From NCBI GenBank assembly GCA_038373865.1, contig JAXGGA010001060.1, positions 107,386-171,385 on the forward strand: 64,000 nucleotides of DNA, written 5' to 3'. Positions 25,330 through 35,953 of the stretch are shown piece by piece. Every line of letters starts with the position of its first letter. Within the stretch, counting starts at the first letter, position 1. Below the pieces are notes generated by a model. The model made no database searches. It was not told the origin of the DNA and was given only the letters and a program-made list of their open reading frames with translations. A program made the position numbers and the translations under genes. Source of the DNA: Uloborus plumipes (Eukaryota; Arthropoda; Arachnida; Araneae; Uloboridae).

Positions 25330-25640
25330 GTAGACAGATCTTCCTGATTTAACTCGGAGCAAGTACGGCTTCCGTTCTTATAAGTACCATTAAGGTGGAA
25401 GCCCGATTTAGCTCAGAGAGCTCTGTTCTTTTGAACCAGGCCAAGGGCCGAGTAAACAACTGGTTTTGTACCCCTAGAGGCATCGTTTAACTTGAAGGAT
25501 TTTGTGACCACGACCCATTTTACTTCGCCCAGCCACCATTAGTAACGACGGTGGAGTACTCCTCGGCTAGGATCAAACCCGGGACACTCCGGTTACGAGT
25601 CCGACGTCTTATTGATCGGGCTAACCACGGCCCCATTGCC
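25330..25640 (-). mobile_element. tRNA-derived SINE, second family
   Basis: On the minus strand, 25634 to about 25558 reads as a tRNA-like head: GGGGCCGTGGTTAGCCCG, with an A-box, then a B-box-like GGGTTTGATCC. A non-tRNA body follows toward about 25330. It differs from the SINE family at 8392 and 27818. The head lacks a proper D-arm, so it is not a functional tRNA gene. The body end and target duplication are not defined. Confidence 0.6.
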
Positions 25641-25940
25641 ACTGTCAAACTGTTTATCGTTGCAATCCTTGTGATAATGCTCTCCACCCCGATTGCTACG
25701 AAGTTTATCATATATGACCTTGGATAATCAGGTTTTTATTAAATTAAAAATTTTTTGATTGATTTTTAAAAAACATTTTTTACTTTCTTCTAAAGTTCTC
25801 TGCACATTTCAAAACCATATCAAAGCTCATACAAATTTTAGCTGTCTAAAACGCATTGAAACTGCGGAATTGTATCAAATAGAACTACTTAGCATCCGTA
25901 CCCCTTTTCCGCTGACGTTGCGTCAACGCAACACCCTATA

Positions 25941-27106
25941 CAGTCGAGCCCGCTTAATGGAATAGCCAATTTGTCACGGAAAATTATTCTAATAAGCGGG
26001 ATATTCCATTATCCGGGATTCCATCCACACGACGTTCCAACTTGCATTTAAACCAAGAAAGCATTTAAATTTGCCTTAACCACAAGTATATTCATCAACA
26101 AGTATATAACGATTAACTTTAGACATATTAATTAATGGTAATTTAAATATATTAATTAATAATACTTTAAACCTATTGAAATTAAGAAATTCAATTAAAA
26201 ATGACCTTATTAAATGACCAGGAACGTTACAAGCCCGTTTCTCAGCAAACCAGCGAAGGAGAGCAGCATCTTCAACTTCTGATTCTTTACCTGTGTATTT
26301 TCTCTTTTGATTAAGGTTTTTGTTTAATTTCCAGTCGTTTAGAATTTTTTCTTTATTTTTCAACAATTTCGAAACTTGAGATTGCGATATCTCGAACTTT
26401 TTTTCAAGTTGTAACTGCGTACATTTACATTAGCATTTGAATATTCAATAAAATTCACTTTTTCTTTCAAAGTACGATCTTTTCGCTTAGAAAACATTAT
26501 GAAGAGACAAGCACATGCACAAGCCGAAGCAAAATTGGAAAATGATTTCAGAACATCAAACTAGACTTATCGTTGCGCTTCTCGGAAGAGATTCGTCACA
26601 GCCTCGTCTTCTTCCCCGGTCCTTTACACCTGTTGGTTTGCCCATTACTCCTTTATTCTCTTACCTCTCCTTTGGGTCCCTAGAGGTAATGCTTATTCGA
26701 ATCTTATTGTTCATTCTCTGAAGCAGAAGGAACGATACACAGTGGGGGCGACAAACAGTATACAACACTAGGGAAACATTCCTTTCAGATTCCAGGAATC
26801 GCTTTTCTTGCCCCTGCACCCTTTCAACGAAGTGACAAAACATTATTTGGAAGCCGTCCATAAGCTTCACAATCATTATTGCTCTTTACTGGAGGAAAAA
26901 TCCGGAAAAAAGGGTTGAAAATGGAAGGAGATCGACATCAGCGTGGCTAAAAATTATTCTTTTAACCGGGATTGCTTCCTAACATGATATTCCTTTAACC
27001 GGGAAATTTAACACAGAAATGATTTACTACGGTTCGGGACATTGAAAATGTATTACATTAAGCGGGATATTCCATTAACCGATATTCCATTAAGCGGGTT
27101 CGACTG
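25941..27106 (-). mobile_element. Tigger/pogo-like DNA transposon, internally deleted
   Basis: The ends are inverted: CAGTCGAGCCCGCTTAATGG on the left and CCATTAAGCGGGTTCGACTG on the right, with one mismatch. Both are flanked by TA (25939-25940 and 27107-27108), the target duplication of the Tc1/mariner/pogo group. Subterminal copies of a gcgggatattccatta motif occur near both ends. It carries only the N-terminal part of a transposase on the minus strand. The element is 1166 bp, about half of what a full Tigger needs, and is inserted in the piggyBac-like element. Confidence 0.9.
26076..26497 (-). pseudogene. Tigger-type transposase N-terminus, frameshifted
   Basis: On the minus strand an ATG at 26497 opens with MFSKRKDRTLKEKV. 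It then runs through a helix-turn-helix that would normally read like LKKKFEISQSQVSKLLKNK, the pogo/CENP-B-type DNA-binding region. An A run near 26400 is one base short, which shifts the frame before FEIS. After it the frame continues with KRKYTGKESEVEDAALLRWF and AEKRACNVPG, the second CENP-B-type helix-turn-helix motif, and then loses similarity. There is no DDE catalytic domain. The product would be non-functional as a transposase; at most it is a DNA-binding remnant. Confidence 0.8.
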
Positions 27107-27232
27107 TATTTCTAAATGTAAGTGGAATTTTGTTCTTTTTGCAGCATAATACTATTGTATGGGCTCAAAATAGTAACTTTTATGATTTGTATCAAAAACA
27201 AATAATGATTTCGAGTTTCGGCGGTTAATGGG

Positions 27233-27506
27233 TTAACCTGAAACCAATCGCAAAATTGCTATTGAGTAGCAATCGCAAACCACCCTTGTGAATACTTCTC
27301 CATAACACACGACGCTGCTCACCTAACCATGAAATAGCTATTAATTGTAAAATGGACTTATACTGATATCAATTGATACTATTTCCACCACTCTATCACC
27401 ACAAGTTATACCACTCCCATTCCAAATGCGAGAGGTTAGTATGCTGTACTTTGCATTATATGTTTGTACAAACATTTGCTGTTCAGGTTTATTGCACTTA
27501 GTGGTC
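27233..27506. other. Intron 1 linker
   Basis: It begins with the TTAA of the piggyBac-like element. Nothing else was recognised. Confidence 0.6.
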
Positions 27507-28353
27507 AATCTTGTTAAAAATTAAGCTGGACATTTAACTGATAAAGAGACTAAAAAATAATTCACTGAAAAATGAAGACTATATTACTCACTATTTTTGC
27601 TCGTTAATCAAGAGCTGGATATTTTTCTGTAGTAAAAGGCATCAGCTGAACCTAATGGCAACGTAAACTAAATCTAATTCCAAAGTCCCTTTTGTGTTCT
27701 TTCTAATCAAACTTCGGTGACAATCATCTTTAAAATGTCAGCTGGACATTTGACATAAAACTGATAAATAGATTTAAAAAATAATTAACTGAAAAATGAA
27801 ATATATATTAATCACTATGTTGCGACAGACTGGTGTAATGGTTAAGACGCTGGAATCTCACGTCCAAAGGCGCGGGATCAATCCTGGCTCCTGTCCGTGG
27901 ACTTTCATGATGAAGAAAATCGACAGTTTCCATGTCGTATGACAATGCAGCATGTAAAATATCCCTCGAGTACTTGTTTTTCATATAGTATGTCTTGGCG
28001 AAATAAATTCCTAGTACGGTATTGCATCGAATACAACCCAAGTGCCTCCATCTAGTGGGGAAACTGGGCGTCAAAGTTCTCTCGTGACAAAGGCATTTCG
28101 ACGATTTTGGTGCCACATGAAAGAATGGGTTCCGGTCTCGGGGAATGCACTTGTTCTGCAAATGGCAAGAAGCGAAACGCAGCCACATTTGAAACAAAAA
28201 ATTAATCACTAATTTTGCTCGTACTTCAACAGCAAAATATTTTTCGGTTTAAAAAAGTATCAGCTAAACCTAATGGCTACGTAAACTAAATCTAAATTGA
28301 AAAGTCCCTTTGTGTTCGTGCTAACCAAAAACGTTTCTAACCAAAACTTCTGT
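27507..28353 (+). repeat. Tandem duplication of about 215 bp, second copy split by a SINE
   Basis: Copy one is about 27507-27721. Copy two is 27722-27817 and continues at 28201-28353. Shared blocks in order: agctggacatttaactgata / agctggacatttgacataaa, ataatt(c/a)actgaaaaatga, ttaatcactatg / tactcactat, tttttgctcg, atcagctgaacctaatgg and acgtaaactaaatcta. The second copy is interrupted by the SINE at 27818-28200. Confidence 0.8.
27818..28200 (+). mobile_element. tRNA-derived SINE with intact target-site duplication
   Basis: A 383 bp insertion flanked by a perfect 11 bp direct repeat, attaatcacta (27807-27817 and 28201-28211). The head has an A box (tggtgtaatggttaagacg) and a B box (cgggatcaatcc). 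The body shares ordered blocks with the copy at 8392, including aaaatcgacagttt and gtgcctccatctagtgggg, and it ends in a short A-rich tail (gaaacaaaaa). The 133-codon minus-strand open frame covering it is a by-product. This copy is well preserved, hence probably the younger one. Confidence 0.9.
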
Positions 28354-30592
28354 GAAGGTTTTTATTTTAGTGTCCTAGAGGTAGGTGTTATTATTGGTTG
28401 TTTGAGCGGAACTTTTGCATTCTCAAATTTTATCCTTTTATCCAAGCTCATTGACTCAGTAGATGGTATTAACGCTTTTGTGCTAGTCGTAACAATCGCT
28501 GAGAAACGTGGAAATGCATAATGCCACTTCATTGATTATTGTGCATGTGAATAACAGCGTTTGAAGCTCTGGCATCCATTTGCAAAAAATGTGTTTTAAT
28601 GCAGAATTATTTTTTCTCACATTTGGCGAAACATAATAGAACCATTTGTATACACGATGTGCAACAAATTAAATGCATAAAATATTTTTGGAGCACATAC
28701 TTGATCTATGTAAAAGTCTTGAAAATAGCAACAAAAAGTCACCCATTAAACATTATTTTACCAAACATGATTTATTTATTGGCATTAATTAAGTGTTCTC
28801 AGTTCTCATAAAATGTTATTATGACTGCAGGAGGCGATAATTATAAAACTTTATGAGAATTTATCTAGCTCTCATCTTTTTTATGAAAAGTATTTCTAAA
28901 AATCATCACTGCGAATTATACACTTAAATATTGGTATTCTAAAGGTTCAAAAAACATAATAAAACTTTATTTTTTTGTTTGTTTCGTTTTAAAATGTTTC
29001 GAGAAAAATAAATAAATAAAAAACAAAAATCTTACAAATGACAAAAGAATGTTTATAATGAGGAAAATAACTTACATTCACTGATTGACATCTAAACTGG
29101 GACAGTCGGCAGATATCTCCTAGTTATCTGTTTTCTACGCAGACGAAAATGCTTTTAAAAATAAAAACCAAGCATGGAATTTTCATTCATCAGTTCCGTT
29201 TTTACTAGTTAATTTATAAAAAATAATACGCCACGTTAAATTACGATAAAAGTTTTCTCGATACCTTTGAGATACAATTTTTTTTAACGATAAAAAAGGC
29301 TTATTTACATTGAACTTTGTTTCGATTTATGTACATATGAAGTTTTATTAAAATTTTTCCAGTAGTTCTATATTTATATATGCTGTGCCATGTGCCAGCT
29401 TAAGAAATAAATGCTACATGGTCTAGTTAAGCTTTATATCAGCTGGAATACCCAAGAACACATTTTCTACAGGTCAATTTATCACTTGATATAATTTGGG
29501 ACATATTTAAGTACTTGCAATGCCCATGAATACAACAAAACACACACTTCACTGGTTTCCGAAATAACCTTTCTCGTTCCGATCAGAATAAATGAGTACC
29601 GACATCTAATTTTTTTCCTCGTCGATCTAATAAATCACTGAGAAATCCAGGTTCCATTAGAAAATCAAAATGTTCCCAACACATTTCGCGCCACGTTGGC
29701 GACTTTCAGTTTAGAACAAATCTACAGTACGTCACATAAAAAAGTCCTGGCAATACCCTGCAATATTTCTTCATATCTGCCTCCTCCTGAACTTCTCTAA
29801 GCATAAAAATCAATTTTGTTTACCAAACGGGAAACAAATTCGGTTTTCGTGCAAGATAAGCGTAAATAAATCTATTGCAAATGCGATTTACACGCAAAGA
29901 CTTGACTTGCGTGAATTAAATCACGTTTCAGTATATTTATAGGTTTATTTCTTCAAGCATTTTATAAGACTTATGTATTTCCAAGAGATTCATTGGCCAT
30001 TCTGTTCTTTGTAATACAAAACATAAAATTCGCTTTTGTTTATCTTGAGCACTTTGTATAAGCTCTTTGGAAAGTTATTTTTGCAAGATTTATAATCTAT
30101 GATGGGAGTTGAATGATTAGTTTTTAGTGTTGAATGTGTGTGGGACTGCAAAACGATTTTTCTGGAAAATGCTCAAAGCACAAGAAAATTCCCTTAAAAC
30201 AACTAGTCTAGAAAAAAGAAATATTTTATTGCTTTGCACAATTTTTAATTAAATAATTATGAATATTCTTTCTCGTGTTAGTACTTTTTTTAAAAATTTA
30301 CTGAAATGGTGATCAACCGCATTGTTCCGAAATATTTTAAAATTTATCAGAGTCTTAAGCACTTAAGTCTTAAGCATGTTCTTAAAGCACTTTAATAATA
30401 TACACATTTTAATAATTGACGCTCTTGTCATTTTGAGCACGTTTCAAAATTAAATATATAACTGTGATAATCACTATTATTAAACACTAACAATAAAAAC
30501 AGCATTAGATAAAGATTATTAATAAGGCGAAAAATATTTGGGTATTAGGGATTATTCGGAAAACCAGTCAAACTAATCACTAGTGTTTTCAA
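28354..30592. other. Intron 1, no element recognised
   Basis: AT-rich sequence without coding signal or a repeat I can define. Confidence 0.55.
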
Positions 30593-30681
30593 AGAATTGT
30601 CTTAGAAACTGACAAGTTAACAAGCTTTGCAATTGCCTTGACAATTGCAATGCGTTATTAACTTGTGCAAAGACAATTCTA
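30593..30681. repeat. Imperfect 89 bp hairpin
   Basis: The arms agaattgtctt and aagacaattct pair at the base, caagttaa pairs with ttaacttg further in, and tgcaattg pairs with caattgca around the loop ccttga. The stem has internal bulges. Its length resembles a miRNA precursor or a small MITE; the sequence alone cannot say which. Confidence 0.5.
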
Positions 30682-31040
30682 TGCAATACTTACGAGGGTG
30701 AATTAGAATATCTGACACTGAACAAATAAAAGAAAATGCCAGCAGTTGTCAGAAAGTAATTCTTGAAATATATTAAATGTTAACTAAATGTTCAATTACC
30801 TTAGAAAGGCACCAGTAAAAACTATTGAGTAGCATGTAAATTTTGTATGCACGTGTGATGTGTTATGCTTTATTTTGGTTTTATTGTATACATCAGCGCT
30901 GCCCGAACTTGTTGTGCCCGATTGCTGCAACTCATGTCAAAATCAAACTCGCGAGCAAGGAGCATGTATGAAATCGCAAAATAAGTCATTATATTCTAAA
31001 TAGGATATGAAAATATGGAACAGCAAGGAAAATTACTAAC

Positions 31041-32002
31041 TAGTCCAGGCTAGAAGGCCATATACCTAAAATTTTTACATATATGACATTTTTTGGTGGT
31101 TTCTATATGAATTCGACCTGCTGATTCCGAATCCGTTGAGTGCCAGACTCTAAACCTTGAGCATTTTTGTCAAAATGGCGAAATCCAATATGGCTGCTGT
31201 AAAAGGTACGAAGCAAATTAATGGAATCGTGCGTGCAATGAAACCTTTTATACACTTAAAAATGATTGTACTCTTTAGTCAAAATGTAATTTCATTGAAA
31301 ATTAATATTTATGAAAAGTATACGAATAAAAAAATTATCAAAATGGTAAAATTCAAAATGTCAGCCTAAAACGTTGTAAGGTTCGATTTTGAGGTATAAA
31401 TCATTTTTTAAACCGTAATTTACATGAAAATACAATGTTTTAACACAGATAAATGTTTAAAATGATATGCAGGGAGCATAAAAATGTGATTTAGCCTAAA
31501 AATAACACTGAAAAAATATTTTGAAACATTCCAAACTTAAGTTTCGGGATTTTGCCGGCTTAAACCAATTTCCTCCAAGAAACAAGTGTCTTTTGCGAAA
31601 AAGTTTCCCATATTGATACAAGTTGCATGAATGCGAACTTCTCACTGGTGTGAAACGTATTTTTAGCTACCAGTTGGAAGGTATATCCAACTTGTTTGTT
31701 TAGTGTTTCGCCTTCAGCTCGATAATGGATTGTCCAGATTGACTTCACCCAATAAGTGTATGTACAATCTCTCGATATTGTAGTTTTGGATGAATTGCAA
31801 ACAAATTAGCGGCTCAGCTATTTGCTTGCAATTTTTGCCTTAGCACTGGCCATATTTGTCAAACTGCTCCAGGAGCTTTCCTCGTAAGTTAGAAAGGTGC
31901 TGAACTGTTACCATCAACCTATCTAAGAGTTTTTGAGAAGTTTCCAATTTCTTGCCGTAAAGTAACTTACTTTAATTTGGAAGGTTTCTAAATTCTTTCG
32001 GA
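31041..32002 (+). repeat. Left terminal inverted repeat of the 3.36 kb element
   Basis: An inverted copy of 33430-34399. After the terminal 13 bases there is a short divergent segment of about 20-30 bases (the right arm is slightly longer), then nearly continuous identity. Similarity fades near aaattctttcgg at about 32000. Confidence 0.85.
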
Positions 32003-32069
32003 ATACTACTGACTTTAGCTAAGTAGTGAGTCATAATCACATCAGCTTCTTCATGATCATCACATCACA

Positions 32070-32760
32070 TCAGCTTCTTCATGAAAAACAAAAACTTGTT
32101 GAATTCCAATACCAATCTAATCGGTAAAGAATCGGTACCAGTAACAATTACACATTGACCTGGGGATCAAACACAGTTGTCTCACAACAAATTTAATTAC
32201 TTGCGTCTTATTTGGTACTACTTTCAGTACGATATCTCTTCTAGAAAGTGGTGATTTATCATTAAGTTGAAAAACACAATAGATATTTTTCTCTTATGTG
32301 GCTCGACATTGTGACGTAGTACTAAGTTTATCGTATCTCTCAAACAGATTGTGTACCACTAGAATGGTTTGTATCTCGTGCTTAATAAGGTTTTCTACAC
32401 CATCAATACAATTACTCAAGCAGCAGGCTTTGCGGGTAAAGGTACTGCCCACAATGTTGCACATTCACCAAGAATGATAATTTCTGGACGACTCTTACCG
32501 CCTACCCTGAAAACTGCCTTTAGTTTTGACTCTAGTACAGATTTATTAGGACCTCTCATATTGCACTCATTATCAAATAAAGCAGTAGGAAGAGGAGCCA
32601 GTTCATGACTAAATAATTTCTGCAAGGAAGCTTTCCCTTGATGACTTCATTAAACCACATACCATTCTTGTGTCCGGTGTATGATTTGAATCACAGATTT
32701 TAGTCTTCTTTGGGGTGAACGTAACCATTGTTTTAACCTTCTTAATGTTTAGTGGCATCT
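32070..32760 (-). pseudogene. Decayed ORF of a repeat-associated arthropod protein family
   Basis: On the minus strand, 32625-32416 reads SHELAPLPTALFDNECNMRG then PNKSVLE...GGKSRPEI..LGEC. After one in-frame stop it continues through GVENLIKHE, RYDKLSTTSQCRAT, another stop, then NDKSPLSRRDIVLKVVPNKT and QVIKFV. This order (a Pro-Pro-Ala-Leu-Phe type motif, an NK motif, then a Y.KLSTT..QCRAT block) matches, from memory, a family of uncharacterised proteins found in many copies in spider, insect and mollusc genomes, with a C-terminal ADxxI-like block. A trace, HEEADVI, is visible near 32080. It has at least two stops and a frame change, so it is not functional. The biochemical role of the family is unknown to me. 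Confidence 0.55.
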
Positions 32761-33429
32761 TTGAGGCCTAGTTTTGTCATATGCATGCCATTGTGTCTTG
32801 CCAATTTTTCCCGAGTCCTCTGCATTTAAAGTTCTATCAATACTTTACGCTTAAGTCTATATCACATTAAGAAAGGAAAAAAAAAAACTAAACACATTTT
32901 TATAGAGATGGTAGGTATAGTGATTTGTACAGTCATTTGAAGTAGTAAAATAAAAAAGGGCTTTCTGTTAAAATAAAGCATCAAAATAGAAAACTTTGCA
33001 AATTTTTTAGTTAAGTAGTAACAATTTTCTGTTCTGCTGTCTCACAGGCATTTTTAAAAGTCTCTCAAGACTTTTTTCTCCTTTTTAGTTTAGTAACAAT
33101 GTTTTGTTCGGTTGATTCGCAGACGCTTCTAAAGTTATGACAAAACATCTATCGAATATATCTCATTAGCCCTAAGCATTTTTTCGCTTTTTCATTGGGA
33201 ATTTTTTTTTTTTTTTGTAGTGCTGTTTCTCATACGATTCTATTACTACTGGAAAATATGTTTTTATTTGTCTGGTATGTTTTAAGCCAATTTCTCTCTT
33301 CACAGTTTCACAGTAAAAACAAAGCGAAACACTCCTGGGAAATAATGGGCAGTTATAGGCTTAACTTCTGCCAGTAACATACCTGGAAGACATCAGGAAA
33401 GTTTCCTGATGAAGGTCAGAAACCTTGCT

Positions 33430-34399
33430 AAAGAATTTATAACGCTTCCAAACAAAAGTCAGTCACTTTACGGCAATAAATCGGAAACTTGCGAAAAACT
33501 CTTAGATAGGTTGATGGTAGCAGTTCGGCACCTTTCTAACTTACGAGGAAAGCTCCTGGAGTAGTTTAACAAATATGGCCAGTGCTAAGGCAAAAATTGC
33601 AAGCAAATAGCTGAGCCGCTAATTTGTTTGCAATTCATCCAAAACTACAATATCGAGAGATTGTACATACACTTACTTGGGTGAAGTCAATCTGGACAAT
33701 CCATTATCGAACTGAAGGCGAAACACTAAACAAACAAGTTGGATATACCTTCCAACTGGTAGCTAAAAATACGTTTCACACCAGTGAGAAGTTCGCATTC
33801 ATGCAACTTGTATCAACATGGGAAACTTTTTCGCAAAAGACACTTGTTTCTTGCAGGAAATTGGTTTAAGCCGGCAAAATCCCGAAACTTAAGTTTGGAA
33901 TGTTTCTAAATATTTTTTCAGTGTTATTTTTAGGCTAAATCACATTTTTATGCTCCCTGCATATCATTTTAAACATTTATCTTTGTTAAAACATTCTATT
34001 TTCATGTAAATTAAGGTTTAAAAAATGATTTATACCTCAAAATCGAACCTTACAACGTTTTAGGCTGACATTCTGAATTTTACCATTTTGATAATTTTTT
34101 TATTCGTATACTTCTCATAAATATTAATTTTCAATGAAATTACATTTTGACTAAAGAGTACAATCATTTTTGAGTGTATAAAAGGTTTCATTGCACGCAC
34201 GATTCCATTAATTTGCTTCGTACCTTTTACAGCAGCCATATTGGATTTCGCCATTTTGACAAAAATGCTCAAGGTTTAGCGTCTGGCACTCAACGGATTC
34301 GGAATCAGCAGGTCAAATTCATATAGAAACCACCAAAAAATGTCATATATGTAAAAATTTTAGGTTTGATGACATTTCAATGGACACTAGCCTGGACTA
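33430..34399 (-). repeat. Right terminal inverted repeat of the 3.36 kb element
   Basis: An inverted copy of 31041-32002. The arm contains frames encoding KSIWTIHYRTEGETLNKQV and, on the other strand, MAKSNMAAVKGTKQING. Both also occur in the left arm. I do not regard them as genes on present evidence. Confidence 0.85.
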
Positions 34400-34572
34400 T
34401 AACCAATAATTGTTATTGTTATAAATTGATGCGTATTTTACTAAATGTATGTTTTTTTAAACAAATTTATAAATACTTGACTCCAAATTTGTGACGAAAT
34501 AACCTCTTGTAGTTTTTGATTTGCAACAGTGAGTAAAATAGCGGCCCACCGACCGTAGGCTGGGCACCACTG

Positions 34573-35953
34573 GAACACATTATAAAGTTATAGCATCTGT
34601 AAAATCATCATCAGGTCCGTACTGCGTAGAATGTTATGGAAACTGGTTGAATGTTTTTTGAAATTAGTCCTCTAATACACATTTTGTAGAAATAGTCGAA
34701 ATTTCGGAGGCAACTTATGAACAGCTTCTTTTGAATTTTTATAGATGCACCAATGTGCCAGGGGGGGGGGGGCTTTCATTACATAAAATCGATATCAGAA
34801 AAAATACTTTACACGGTGAAATAATTATACTTTTACATTCATGTATGTTTGCTTGACTTCCGAAACAAGGGACATTCAGGAACATTAATATATGTTGCTA
34901 AATGTTAAATTATTTACAAAACTCATTTATTTTACGGTCACTTTCTGCTTTAAAATTCTAAAGTTAAATTAATAACAATCATTATGATGCTATACTGTTC
35001 TTAAAATTCAACGGACCATTTGTTGCAATCAAATGTACATTAATACGTTATTCATTTACGGTTGCAATATATCTCTTAAGAATTATGCTAAGAATGATAT
35101 TGTATATCACCACCTAATGTTGTCGGTAAAATTTGAATGCAAAGCAAAGTAACGATAAACACTTTGACCTATGATATAACGGAAATAATGAAAATATTGT
35201 TGGAAAATCTATCTTTAATGCATAATATCTATTTCACAGAATAATAATGTGATTACCGATATTCATTCAAATATGTTATGTTAGTAAAGCCTTTGAACAA
35301 TAGTACTATGTAACAAAATAAGTGAATGAAAAAGCGAAGGTACATTATCTTGTAGTAATTAAGCTCTAAAAATATTTTTTACTTGATAACAAATCCAATT
35401 TAAAAGACAAATTGTTTGTGATCACATCCTACGATAGAAAATTTTGATGAAAGAAGAATATACGTTCGTATTCAAAAAAAAAAACCCTTAGAAATAAAAA
35501 AAGGAAACTTAATTTGCATGGAATAATTATTAATATGATGAAAATAATAGCATGGTGTTTATTCTCTTTCGCTCATCGGTCAGTCCAAGCTAAATTAATT
35601 TATACTGACCTCATATTCATTAACTTAATACATCTATACTCAAGAAACGTAATCTGGTATATCCTACTAACCAAATAAAGAGTTTTTTGTTTGAAAAACA
35701 TTGTTTTGATTCCTGAGATGGAGTACATAGTAAAAAGCAAAGCACTTCAAGTTGCCAGTCTGGCACAAATCTGGCACAATACAACAACAGTCCTTGCGTT
35801 ACTTATGTTTGCTCTTTTGGCACATAAAGAGACGTGTCTAACACCTTAAAAAAACAATCGTTTGCATTGTTAATTTTTATGTATGAATAAACAATATAAT
35901 TTAGTTAACGCATATCAGGAAACCAGTTACTTATAGATTAAATTTTGTTACAG
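34573..35953. other. Intron 1, 3' part
   Basis: A G run lies at about 34761-34771, and the rest is AT-rich. The intron ends with the acceptor ttaaattttgttacag at 35953. Confidence 0.65.

Larger units (their letters stand above)
24063..27232. mobile_element. piggyBac-like element, non-autonomous, with nested insertions
   Basis: The left end reads CCCATTACCCGC and the right end GCGGTTAATGGG. TTAA lies directly outside both ends (24059-24062 and 27233-27236). A TTAA target duplication with CCC...GGG termini is the piggyBac signature. A palindrome, gttgcgttgacgcaac, lies just inside the left end (24080-24095), and a close match lies near 25918, just before the Tigger insertion. The 3.2 kb includes a hAT-like MITE, a SINE and a Tigger derivative. 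I see no piggyBac transposase, so it was probably a MITE-like or internally deleted element. Confidence 0.75.
31041..34399. mobile_element. 3.36 kb DNA element with roughly 960 bp terminal inverted repeats
   Basis: The arms 31041 to about 32002 and about 33430-34399 are inverted copies. The outermost 13 bases, TAGTCCAGGCTAG and its complement, are perfect. The directly repeated TAAC (31037-31040 and 34400-34403) fits a 4 bp target duplication; a TA duplication is an alternative reading. Equivalent open frames appear in both arms in opposite orientation (31157-31369 with 34060-34272, and 31560-31748 with 33624-33869), with only a few residue differences. The arms are therefore very similar. 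The 1.4 kb interior holds a decayed minus-strand ORF. The superfamily is not identified. Confidence 0.85.
30894..34572. mobile_element. hAT-like element split by a nested insertion
   Basis: The left end is CAGCGCTGCCCGAAC; the right end, read inward, is CAGTGGTGCCCAGCC. Both resemble the hAT terminus CAGNGNTGCCC. The flanks gtatacat (30886-30893) and gaacacat (34573-34580) match at 6 of 8 positions, a decayed 8 bp target duplication. Without the nested element (31041-34399) only about 320 bp remain, so this is a non-autonomous hAT MITE. Confidence 0.65.

Noticed and set aside
25558..25634. tRNA gene on the minus strand
   Set aside because: A- and B-boxes are present, but the arms do not make a proper cloverleaf and a SINE body follows.
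27808..28209. 133-codon minus-strand ORF
   Set aside because: It coincides with the SINE and its target duplications.
31157..31369. 70-codon ORF duplicated in inverse at 34060-34272, as a gene family
   Set aside because: The two copies are the two arms of one inverted-repeat element, and no known domain is seen.
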